A DNA stretch of 59,639 nt from an uncultured Bacteroidia bacterium (GTDB lineage Bacteria > Bacteroidota > Bacteroidia > Bacteroidales > Prolixibacteraceae): NCBI GenBank assembly GCA_903923905.1, contig CAIXZH010000061.1:1-59639 (forward strand). The letters run 5' to 3'. Each line of letters starts with the position of its first letter. Position 1 is the stretch's first letter. Positions 52,697 through 59,639 of the stretch are shown in pieces. A program made the position numbers and the translations under genes. The notes under the pieces were generated by a model, which was not told the DNA's origin, did no database searches, and worked only from the letters and a program-made list of their open reading frames with translations.

Positions 52697-53443
52697 TCAG
52701 GAATAGTTAAGTAATGTTTCCCAGGTTAGAACTGCTTTAAATAGTTTTGTTGATGAGGTCGATTCAATCGCTTCAACAGCAGAATTCAGAAAATCATTTC
52801 CAATATGAAGTTCAATTTCATCACCCCAATGGGTTTCAGCCAAAAACTCAAGTGAAAATCCTGTAAGCCGATGATTCTGATAATGCTTAAGTTTAAAGCA
52901 ATCTGTGGCCCAATCGAGGTAACGCGTATTGTTGACATGAAGATTCTGGTCAATTTCATTGTATGCCACTTTTTTATTGAAGGCTACCTGCTCTGTTTGG
53001 GCGGTAAGTCTTTCAGGGAAATAGGCCAGTGACTTCCTCCCATTATTGAATGGCAAATCAATGCCGAGCATGGAAGGGCGCTGTGGACGAAGTGTCTGTG
53101 CCGCCAACAATAACCAACCTGATACAGCCCGAATGATTATCTGGTGATCCTTATCATAAACAATAAAATCACGCCTGAAAAAGAGTCCCTCACTCCCGCA
53201 GGGCCAGGTTTCGATCAGAATCGATTCGCCCCACCGCGGCATTCTGCCAATTTCAACAGTCAGCCTCGACAAAGCCCAGAACAATTCCCTTGAGATTAAT
53301 GCATCATAACCAGCCCCAAGCTCCGCTGCATGGTTGGAAGCAACCTCCTGAAAAAATTGCATCAAGGCAGATGGCTTAGCATTTTGCTGAAAATCAACAT
53401 TATATGATTTAATATCAAAATCTTCCTTCCAAATAGTTTCCAT
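52697..53443 (-). CDS. Acyl-ACP thioesterase (FatA/FatB-like)
   Basis: A 248-residue protein with two hot-dog domains, hydrolysing acyl-ACP to release fatty acids. The N-terminal NVDFQQNAKPSALMQFFQEVASNHA and the second-domain VAYNEIDQNLHVNNTRYLDWATDC are family landmarks; Asn and His of the NxHVNN stretch act in catalysis. Members in Bacteroidetes supply free fatty acids for envelope lipids. It starts 18 bp after the MutS-like gene and is transcribed with it, a pairing without an obvious logic unless the operon serves membrane maintenance. Confidence 0.88.
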   Translation of the reverse strand: METIWKEDFDIKSYNVDFQQNAKPSALMQFFQEVASNHAAELGAGYDALISRELFWALSRLTVEIGRMPRWGESILIETWPCGSEGLFFRRDFIVYDKDHQIIIRAVSGWLLLAAQTLRPQRPSMLGIDLPFNNGRKSLAYFPERLTAQTEQVAFNKKVAYNEIDQNLHVNNTRYLDWATDCFKLKHYQNHRLTGFSLEFLAETHWGDEIELHIGNDFLNSAVEAIESTSSTKLFKAVLTWETLLNYS

Positions 53444-53461
53444 ATAGTATTAATTTAAACA

Positions 53462-55267
53462 CTATGAGTCCATGATAATCCCCATTTTCTTCATTAAAAA
53501 AGTGGCGTTCAGATTTTTACAAACCCCTTCCTGCAATTTGTAATCAATATTCATATTATCCTCTATTATCTGGATTTCAAAACAAAGGTTATGAATATTG
53601 TCCGGATAATCTTTGACCAGATCACCTAAAATAAGATCATGTGTGGCAATTAATCCAACAGACTGATATTTAGTGAGCTGTTCCAGAAGAGCCACCGATC
53701 CGACCTGCTTATCCTTCGAATTGGTCCCTTTTAGAATTTCATCAAGCAATATAAAGGTTCGCTGTCCGGTCTCAAGTTCCAAAATAATCTGTTTCAACCG
53801 TTTAAGTTCTGCATAAAAGAATGATTCTTTCCGGGCCAGTGAATCATTGGTGCGGATACTGCTATGCAAAACTACCGGACAAAATATAAATTTCGTGGCA
53901 TATACCGAAGCTCCAAGCATAGCCATCACATAATTGGTTCCAACTGTTCGTAAAAAGGTACTTTTCCCCGACATATTTGCCCCCGTTATGATACAATACT
54001 GATTCCATCCATTAATCGAAATATCATTGGTAACACATTCATCTTTGGAAATAAGTGGATGACCCAGATTAATGGCTTCAAAAAGAAATTGGTCTTTTAT
54101 TGGAACAGGATAAATAAATTCCGGGTTATTTGCTGCAAAATTGGCCAATGAAGCCAGTGCATCGATCTCTCCGATGGTTGCAAACCAACGCGGAATATCC
54201 TCACGATACTTTTCTTTCCATTTTTCCACTTCGGCCAACACATGGAGATTGAACAAAAAAAGTCCATTCAAAATAGTTGAAACCAGGATATTCAGGTTGG
54301 TATCCATCCAGCTTAATAACCGGAACAATTTCCTGATGATCTTTGAAGGTGGCTCAATCCCATCATGTGAAAGTTGTTGTGTCAATTCAACCAGGTAACT
54401 TGATATGAAGCGGCCTTTTTCGACCAAAAGGAGAAACTGAGCATATTTTGAAATTGTTCCAACCTTTGAGGAGAGAAGAGACTGAACCCTGATTGTTTTC
54501 CGGGCATAGGCCGAAACAATTAGCAACTGTAAAACAACCATCATTATAGGGAGCTGAACAACTACTATTCCAAACAGAGACATTACAATCAATAAACTGG
54601 TAATCATGGGAAAGAGATATCTGAAGCTATTAAAGATTTGGCTTTGCAAAAGCTTGTTTTCACTATCCAGCCATTTACTCAACTCAATCCGATCTACTTC
54701 ATTACTCTTTTGTCCATAGAAAACCAATTGCAACTGTAGCCGGAAATCAGGATCTTCAGATAATTCCAGGATCGCCTTTTGTCTCTCTATGATATAATCC
54801 TTAAAATTAAATGCATCTTTAAGGTACTCTGCTAACCTGTTTTTGCCGAAAATGGTGACAGTCCGGTTTATCGCGTGGAACAGGGATTTCTTTCCAAACA
54901 GGTCCAAATCGTAAGTGTAACTATGGTCCGGATCGACATATTCATCACCCGGATCAAAAGGGGAAAAATCACCATTGATGCCTCTTATCTCATTCCTGAG
55001 TATCTGAATCAAACGGTCACAATACTCAATTTTCAGTTTTAAATAATGATCCAATACAGACAAAAACACAAACAAGATTAGTGCAGCTATGGATCCATAG
55101 ACAAAAACCAAATCGTTTACAATCAGAAAATTAAAAAATGAGATCAGCATTAAAAGGAAAACCACAAGTCTTAATGCAGGCAAATAATGCCTCTTTTTTG
55201 CCTGCTTATCCCGTTCCATTCCGGACGCGACAATGTGATCTTCATATTCCTGCAGGATTTGGGGCAT
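53462..55267 (-). CDS. Membrane-anchored MutS-like ATPase
   Basis: A 601-residue protein with the MutS core and ATPase domains but no mismatch-recognition domain I. Two predicted helices at about 32-72 and two more at about 218-255 lie in the membrane. Walker A is GANMSGKST (429-437), the Walker B Asp-Glu is in FILLDEILKGTNSKD near residue 505, and the signature SSIRTNDSLARKESFFYAEL precedes it. Such membrane-bound MutS homologues (sometimes called MutS-related or MutS5-like) are common in Bacteroidetes and have no settled role in repair. A perfect -7 box lies 29 bp upstream. Confidence 0.87.
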   Translation of the reverse strand: MPQILQEYEDHIVASGMERDKQAKKRHYLPALRLVVFLLMLISFFNFLIVNDLVFVYGSIAALILFVFLSVLDHYLKLKIEYCDRLIQILRNEIRGINGDFSPFDPGDEYVDPDHSYTYDLDLFGKKSLFHAINRTVTIFGKNRLAEYLKDAFNFKDYIIERQKAILELSEDPDFRLQLQLVFYGQKSNEVDRIELSKWLDSENKLLQSQIFNSFRYLFPMITSLLIVMSLFGIVVVQLPIMMVVLQLLIVSAYARKTIRVQSLLSSKVGTISKYAQFLLLVEKGRFISSYLVELTQQLSHDGIEPPSKIIRKLFRLLSWMDTNLNILVSTILNGLFLFNLHVLAEVEKWKEKYREDIPRWFATIGEIDALASLANFAANNPEFIYPVPIKDQFLFEAINLGHPLISKDECVTNDISINGWNQYCIITGANMSGKSTFLRTVGTNYVMAMLGASVYATKFIFCPVVLHSSIRTNDSLARKESFFYAELKRLKQIILELETGQRTFILLDEILKGTNSKDKQVGSVALLEQLTKYQSVGLIATHDLILGDLVKDYPDNIHNLCFEIQIIEDNMNIDYKLQEGVCKNLNATFLMKKMGIIMDS

Positions 55268-55295
55268 TTCTACTAAGTGATTCTATGGTATTCTG

Positions 55296-55303
55296 CAAAG
55301 ATA
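55296..55303 (-). promoter_or_regulatory. Bacteroidetes -7 box of the MutS-like operon
   Basis: The minus-strand sequence TATCTTTG is a perfect TAnnTTTG. TTGG, 16 bp further upstream (55320-55323), is one base from the -33 TTTG. It lies within the 47-bp gap behind the aldo/keto reductase gene, 29 bp before the ATPase start. Confidence 0.5.
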
Positions 55304-55314
55304 AAGAATTCCTG

Positions 55315-56817
55315 CTACACCAATTGGGGTTCAGACTGGGCAATTCTGTTTTTCTTATCCACAACTTTTACCACATATTGTTTAGGAGATATATTGCTGT
55401 AATAATCAGTAAACAGATAGGGTGTTTTAGAGATTTGAGGAACATGAGTAAAATTAGCCACCTTAACCCCATCGCGCCAGATTTCATAATGGTCAATTGC
55501 GGCATCACCGGCATAAGCAGTATGCCAGGTAATTACAGACTTTTCACCTTTGATCACCTCGACTTTTAGTTCCCTGGGAGCGGTAAGGTCCTGATATAGT
55601 TTCTGGAAATAGTTCGTTTTCCCACCTTTTGAATTTAATGCCAGAGTCTCGATTTTTCTTCTCTCCACCTCGCTTAAAGCCTCTGAAGTTACCTGGGCCC
55701 CGATCAAATTCTGTGTCAGCTGGCAATGTTGAGGCTCATCATTGATTTGTCCAATACCGATAATTGCGGTATGGATCCCCGGAGTAGACAACGAATACCT
55801 GATGAGTTCATGTGCCGGCAATTCGGGGCTGCTTACCTGAAGTACAACGTGTTCAGGTGTGTTTGACCATTCGGCTTTCTTGGTATACATTGCTCCATCT
55901 GCAAAAACCTTCATGGCAATGATCCCCATGTTTTTGGCCGCTGCCACAGGTATGACATTATACTGCATATTGAAGAAAAGCTTATCATTTGCATTGATAG
56001 CCACAAGCATTCCGTCGAGCAGGTTCTCAGTATCACGTTGAATCATTTCGATCATTACGGCTGCATCCTTATGTCCGGAGAGACCAATATGATGAATCAG
56101 CTTTTCATGCTTTGGGTTCAGTCCCGTCCGGTTTGATCCGTCCCTTACATCCCGCAATGCCGCTAGTGCCCCAATGGTCTTTTCTTCAGGATTCGGATTA
56201 TCATATCCTTCATAAAGGGCATCGACTTCACCCATACTATTAAGGGTATGAATCAGCACCATATCCAGGTAAGCATCAGGCGGATAAGTATCTATTCCAT
56301 TCCCAAATACCTGTGTGAGAGTTCTTCGAACATCATCGATGGCTTTTGAGCCTGCCGGACCGTTTGTCCCGCCATGGACCTCTTTGCGGTCGTCTCCCCC
56401 TTTACCAAAACGAAGACCAGTTTTTGAAGTAACAAAAATTGCCTTTCTTTTTATTTGACTATAATTTGGCTGGCCCGGAACAAGGCCTAGCTGACGGAAA
56501 GCTTTTCCATAATTCAGCTGGCTTGGACCATAATAATTTGAAGTATCATAATAGTTGATTCCCAATTGGTAAGCCTTTAGGATTATTGCAACCGGATCTA
56601 TTCCGGTGGGAGTCCATTGAATGGAAGCCTGCCCTCCCAACCCAAGGGTGGTCACCTCAAAATCGATTTTCCCGAAACGCCTTTTTAAAAGTGTCTCCGG
56701 AACAGAATTACTGCCGGCCTGCAACATATAGGGAACCATGGTTAACCCAACCGATGCCACACAGGTGGTTTGTATAAACTTTCTGCGGGTCTGAGAAGAA
56801 AGGATATTTTTTGCCAT
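55315..56817 (-). CDS. Tat-exported aldo/keto reductase with C-terminal beta domain
   Basis: A 500-residue protein, about 150 residues longer than a normal AKR. The twin-arginine signal is TRRKFIQTT (residues 10-18). AKR landmarks are DTSNYYGPSQ (Asp and Tyr), FVTSKTGLRFG (Lys) and MVLIHTLNS (His). From about residue 415 a fibronectin-III-like domain follows: LKVEVIKGEKSVITWHTAYAGDAAIDHYEIWRDGVKVA. This could tether the enzyme to a polymer or to the cell surface. It is similar in design to the exported AKR at 12944 but lies far from it and on the other strand; its substrate is unknown. Confidence 0.87.
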   Translation of the reverse strand: MAKNILSSQTRRKFIQTTCVASVGLTMVPYMLQAGSNSVPETLLKRRFGKIDFEVTTLGLGGQASIQWTPTGIDPVAIILKAYQLGINYYDTSNYYGPSQLNYGKAFRQLGLVPGQPNYSQIKRKAIFVTSKTGLRFGKGGDDRKEVHGGTNGPAGSKAIDDVRRTLTQVFGNGIDTYPPDAYLDMVLIHTLNSMGEVDALYEGYDNPNPEEKTIGALAALRDVRDGSNRTGLNPKHEKLIHHIGLSGHKDAAVMIEMIQRDTENLLDGMLVAINANDKLFFNMQYNVIPVAAAKNMGIIAMKVFADGAMYTKKAEWSNTPEHVVLQVSSPELPAHELIRYSLSTPGIHTAIIGIGQINDEPQHCQLTQNLIGAQVTSEALSEVERRKIETLALNSKGGKTNYFQKLYQDLTAPRELKVEVIKGEKSVITWHTAYAGDAAIDHYEIWRDGVKVANFTHVPQISKTPYLFTDYYSNISPKQYVVKVVDKKNRIAQSEPQLV

Positions 56818-57135
56818 ATTATTAAACGTTAAAAACTTTAGATTTTAAAGGATAACGTATAAACATCATGATTGTTTTGAAGAAAAATCTCAGCAGAACT
56901 ATTTCAGACCATCTCTGGTAAGTCTGATCAGAACCACACATGAAGAGGGTGTCTAAAAAGGTGAAGAAATAAACCGCAAAGATCGCAAAGTCCGCCAGAT
57001 GGCGGATCGCTATGGTCGCAAAGACCACAAATACAATATTTTACCTTTGCGTTCTTTGCGCTACCTTTGCGCACTTTGCGGTTAAAATAGACTTCTTGGA
57101 CACCCTTCTTCTATTCCTGCTATCGCGAATCAAGT
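56818..57135. other. 318-bp gap containing a long-hairpin repeat element
   Basis: No ORF of note is present. Most of this gap (56942-57111) is a repeat with long complementary ends, described separately. The remainder next to the aldo/keto reductase gene (56818-56941) shows no clear promoter box. Confidence 0.6.
56942..57111. repeat. Long inverted repeat, MITE- or REP-like element
   Basis: The left arm (56942-56990) and the right arm (57065-57111) are complementary over about 46 bp with mismatches; GGGTGTC/GACACCC and AACCGCAAAG/CTTTGCGGTT are the best blocks. The arms contain the unit CGCAAAG, repeated three times on the left and as CTTTGCG four times on the right. A perfect 6-bp hairpin TCCGCC/GGCGGA lies at 56991-57006. 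The whole could fold into a hairpin about 170 nt long in RNA, or be a non-autonomous mobile element. Confidence 0.7.
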
Positions 57136-59256
57136 TTAGTTCAGCCCTCTGCTTTTCAGAAGGGGTTCAATTGAAGGCTCCTTGCCTCTGAAATTTACAT
57201 ATAATTTCAGCGCCTCATCAGTTCCTCCACGTTCCAAGATATTGGTGCGGAATGATTTGGCTACTTTCGGATCAAAAATACTGCCGGCTTCCTTGAATGC
57301 CTCAAAGGTATCACAATCGAGTACCTGGGCCCATAAGTAGCTGTAATAACCACTGGAATACTCCCCTCCTCCCGAAAAAGTGTGGGCAAAATAGGTCGAT
57401 TTATAACGGGGAATGATTTCAGGAATCAAACCCGCCTTTTCCATAGAGTTCTTTTCAAATCGCTCAACATCAATATCTCCGATTTTGGTAATTGTGTGGT
57501 AATCCATGTCGAGAATGGCCGCTGCCAGGTATTCAACAGTGGCAAAACCCTGATTAAACTTTCCTGCCTTTACAATCTTATCAACCAAAGACTGCGGTAT
57601 GATCTCACCTGTTTTATAATGTTTTGCATAGATTTGGAGCACTTCAGGCTCTGATGCCCAATGTTCCATCACCTGAGAAGGAAGTTCAACGAAATCACGG
57701 GAAACACTTGTCCCGGAGATCTCCTGATAATGACATTTTGATAACAAACCGTGCAGACTATGGCCAAATTCATGGAAAACCGTTTCAACCTCATCGAAAC
57801 TAAGCAAGGCGGGCAGATTTCCGGTTGGCTTGGAGAAATTGGTAGTTACCGAAACGACCGGACGGATATCATTTCCATCTTTATCAATATACTGATCCCG
57901 ATAATTGGTCATCCATGCGCCCCCTTTTTTAGAAGCCCGATTATAGAAATCCATATACAAAATCCCCATTCCCGTACCATCTCCGTCTTTCACTTCATAA
58001 ACTTCGCAATCGGAATGGTATAAAGGCATATTTTTCAGTGGTGTGAAGGTAAGGCTGTATAATTTATTGGCAACGGCAAAAGCACCTTCACGCACATTAT
58101 TCAGTTCAAAATAGGGGCGGGTCTGTTCTTCATCAAGGTCGTATTTTTCCTTTCTGACTTTTTCGGAATAATACCACCAATCCCAGCTCTCCAGTTTAAA
58201 ATGGCCACCCTCCTTTGCTATCATAGCCTGCATATCCTTTGACTCCTCTTTAGCTTTGTGAATAGCCGGAGTCCATACCTGATGAAGCAATTTATAGACA
58301 TTAGCCGGTGTTTTGGCCATACAATCATCCAGAACATAAGCTGACCAGCTTTCAAAACCCATCAAATTAGCCTTTTGAAGCCGAAGGTTTACCAATTTAT
58401 TGATAACTATTTTATTATCATGTTCATTATTATTGTTCCCCCGATTATACATCGCCTTATAGATCTTCTCGCGAAGAGTCCGGTTTTGGGCATAGGTAAC
58501 AAATGGGATCCAGCTTGGCTTTTGAAGAGTGAAAACCCATTTTCCCTCCAATTTCAGCGCTTTGGCTTCTTCAGCCGCTGATGAAATCATGGACTGGGAC
58601 AATCCGTTAAGATCTTCCTTCCTGTCAACCACCATTTGAAAGGCATTTGTCTCAGCCAGCATATTATCCCCAAACTTAAGATCAAGCAAAGCAAGTGCTT
58701 CATTTACCTTCTTTAACTGCAGTTTCTTATCGGCAGAGAGATTAGCACCTCCACGTACAAAATGTTTGTAGGTTTCTTCGAGTAATTTGGATTGCTCCTG
58801 ATTGAGATGGAGCGAACTTCGGCAATCGTAAACGCCCTTTACCTTGGCAAAAAGTGGTTCATTCAGATTTACTTCATCGCTGTGTTGAGACAACATTGGT
58901 GCCACCAAACGTGCAATCTCCTGGATTGAATCATTGGTCACAGCCTCCTTAAGGTTGGAGAAAACATGGTTCACACGGCCCAACAATGAACCGCTCATAT
59001 CGAGTGCTTCAATGGTATTGGCAAAACCGGGTACCTCGTGCGAATCGGTGATACTTTTAATCTCAGCATTATGCTGTTTGATCCCCTCCTCAAAGGCCGG
59101 TAAATAATGCTTATTCATAATTTTATCAAAAGGGGGAACTTCAAACGGGGTATTGTAAGCTTTTAAAAATGGATTCATTATCGTGTTATTTTTCACTTGT
59201 TGGGTACATGATGCCAATAAAAAAATGACGCCCAAAGATAATAGTAATTTCCCCAT
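57136..59256 (-). CDS. dcp: M3-family peptidyl-dipeptidase (Dcp-like) lipoprotein
   Basis: A 706-residue zinc metallopeptidase of the M3 (thimet/Dcp) family. The zinc motif HEFGHSLHGLL (HExxH) lies about residue 465, with the downstream Glu in the CHYQEISGTSVSRDFVELPSQ segment. I use ATG 59256, giving a lipoprotein signal (LLASC, Cys about residue 17); the longer ATG at 59313 would place the promoter box (59293-59300) inside the gene. Dcp removes C-terminal dipeptides from peptides; lipid-anchored copies act in the periplasm or at the outer membrane. The protein is full length for the family. Confidence 0.9.
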   Translation of the reverse strand: MGKLLLSLGVIFLLASCTQQVKNNTIMNPFLKAYNTPFEVPPFDKIMNKHYLPAFEEGIKQHNAEIKSITDSHEVPGFANTIEALDMSGSLLGRVNHVFSNLKEAVTNDSIQEIARLVAPMLSQHSDEVNLNEPLFAKVKGVYDCRSSLHLNQEQSKLLEETYKHFVRGGANLSADKKLQLKKVNEALALLDLKFGDNMLAETNAFQMVVDRKEDLNGLSQSMISSAAEEAKALKLEGKWVFTLQKPSWIPFVTYAQNRTLREKIYKAMYNRGNNNNEHDNKIVINKLVNLRLQKANLMGFESWSAYVLDDCMAKTPANVYKLLHQVWTPAIHKAKEESKDMQAMIAKEGGHFKLESWDWWYYSEKVRKEKYDLDEEQTRPYFELNNVREGAFAVANKLYSLTFTPLKNMPLYHSDCEVYEVKDGDGTGMGILYMDFYNRASKKGGAWMTNYRDQYIDKDGNDIRPVVSVTTNFSKPTGNLPALLSFDEVETVFHEFGHSLHGLLSKCHYQEISGTSVSRDFVELPSQVMEHWASEPEVLQIYAKHYKTGEIIPQSLVDKIVKAGKFNQGFATVEYLAAAILDMDYHTITKIGDIDVERFEKNSMEKAGLIPEIIPRYKSTYFAHTFSGGGEYSSGYYSYLWAQVLDCDTFEAFKEAGSIFDPKVAKSFRTNILERGGTDEALKLYVNFRGKEPSIEPLLKSRGLN

Positions 59257-59292
59257 GCTTCCAGAGTTAGATGTAGATTGAATATTTCCAGG

Positions 59293-59300
59293 CAAAATTA
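59293..59300 (-). promoter_or_regulatory. Bacteroidetes -7 box of the dcp gene
   Basis: TAATTTTG on the minus strand matches TAnnTTTG perfectly, 37 bp before ATG 59256. This supports the shorter start. A TTTG at -33 is not visible. Confidence 0.5.
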
Positions 59301-59552
59301 CGAAAACGATCACTATTCGTCTGTTTTAATAATATGACTTATTTCATGTTTGCAACCCTTTGGAAAGAAATTGGAATACAAGAGAAACCATTTCATTGCC
59401 TGAGTGACCATTACAACACCAATGGATCAATTGAAAATCAATTTATAAAGCATTAAAATACTCCTTCTGAACATCCCTAATCCGGGCTGGTGTTGGGTCT
59501 TAAATGGTTTACCAATGATTATAACAATGGTTCGTTCAAAAAGTAGATATAT

Positions 59553-59639
59553 TTAAGCGGCTATAGTGCCGAAATTCAATAGTTCCTTGACATGCTGATG
59601 ATTTTTGATTGAGTTCGGGTTAATGGCGAACAGGCAGAA
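59553..59639 (-). CDS. 3' end of an unidentified gene cut by the window edge
   Basis: On the minus strand a frame runs in from outside the window for 28 codons and stops at TAA (59553-59555): it reads INPNSIKNHQHVKELLNFGT and then IAA. The sense codons look like normal coding sequence, but 28 residues are too few to name a family. A transposase C-terminus is one possibility given the repeat-rich surroundings. The gap 59257-59552 contains no other ORF that I trust. Confidence 0.35.
   Translation of the reverse strand, partial: FCLFAINPNSIKNHQHVKELLNFGTIAA

Overview
The window looks like a chromosomal stretch from a member of the Bacteroidetes, most likely an environmental, Marinilabiliales/Prolixibacteraceae-like lineage (this is inference from gene content, not a database match). 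Pointers are a FecR-type anti-sigma / ECF sigma / STN-domain TonB receptor module, many DUF families typical of the phylum (DUF5009, DUF4832, DUF5107, DUF2961, DUF4091), several promoter boxes of the Bacteroidetes type (TAnnTTTG), weak Shine-Dalgarno sequences, moderate GC, and gene-poor gaps filled with small palindromes.

Region 1 (143-26598) is a long, almost unbroken plus-strand series of catabolic genes. They encode a secreted Asp-box beta-propeller protein, a ROK kinase, a DUF5009 membrane acyltransferase, a DUF4832 protein, a GNAT, an unknown secreted protein, a creatininase-family amidohydrolase, a DUF5107/TPR protein, a two-module VOC protein, a Tat-exported aldo/keto reductase, a GH88-like hydrolase, two sugar isomerase/epimerase-type TIM barrels, an SGNH esterase, a DUF2961 (GH172-type) protein, a Gfo/Idh/MocA dehydrogenase, an SDR and an MFS carrier. 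The series ends in a three-gene periplasmic redox module: gluconate 2-dehydrogenase subunit-3-like protein, GMC flavoprotein and nine-haem cytochrome c. No SusC/SusD pair is present, so this is an MFS-type rather than a Sus-type carbohydrate locus. An ORF6N gene inserted between two operon genes (14007-14638) is bordered by related palindromes and looks like a small mobile cassette.

Region 2 (26600-37990) is looser: a small unknown protein, a GH29-like protein on the minus strand, a GNAT, a DUF3795 Cys-rich protein, glycerol dehydrogenase with an overlapping nucleoside-hydrolase-like gene, a 719-bp gap (32495-33213) with a run of short palindromes, a very large beta-propeller/DUF4091 protein, and an MFS gene broken by three frameshifts. 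Region 3 (38093-43604, minus strand) is a set of NAD(P)/flavin oxidoreductases (LLM flavoenzyme, an internally deleted LLM remnant, aldo/keto reductase, three SDR-fold proteins).

Region 4 (43890-47444, plus) is the most interesting: a compact sulfur-carrier operon (ThiS-like carrier with a C-terminal tail after GGG, MetY-like PLP enzyme, ThiF/HesA-type E1, DsrE-like protein, TusA-like protein, JAMM protease). Four of its six genes match the HcyS-MetY-HcyF-HcyD protein-thiocarboxylate route to homocysteine described in Wolinella succinogenes; the DsrE and TusA genes suggest a persulfide relay as the sulfur source, which is inference.

Region 5 (47445-59639, minus strand) holds the sigma/FecR/TonB receptor triad, a family 2 glycosyltransferase, an acyl-ACP thioesterase behind a membrane-anchored MutS-like ATPase, a large Tat-exported aldo/keto reductase, a 170-bp long-hairpin repeat, an M3 dipeptidyl carboxypeptidase, and the 3' end of an unidentified gene cut by the window edge. 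I saw no rRNA, tRNA, CRISPR array or complete insertion sequence.
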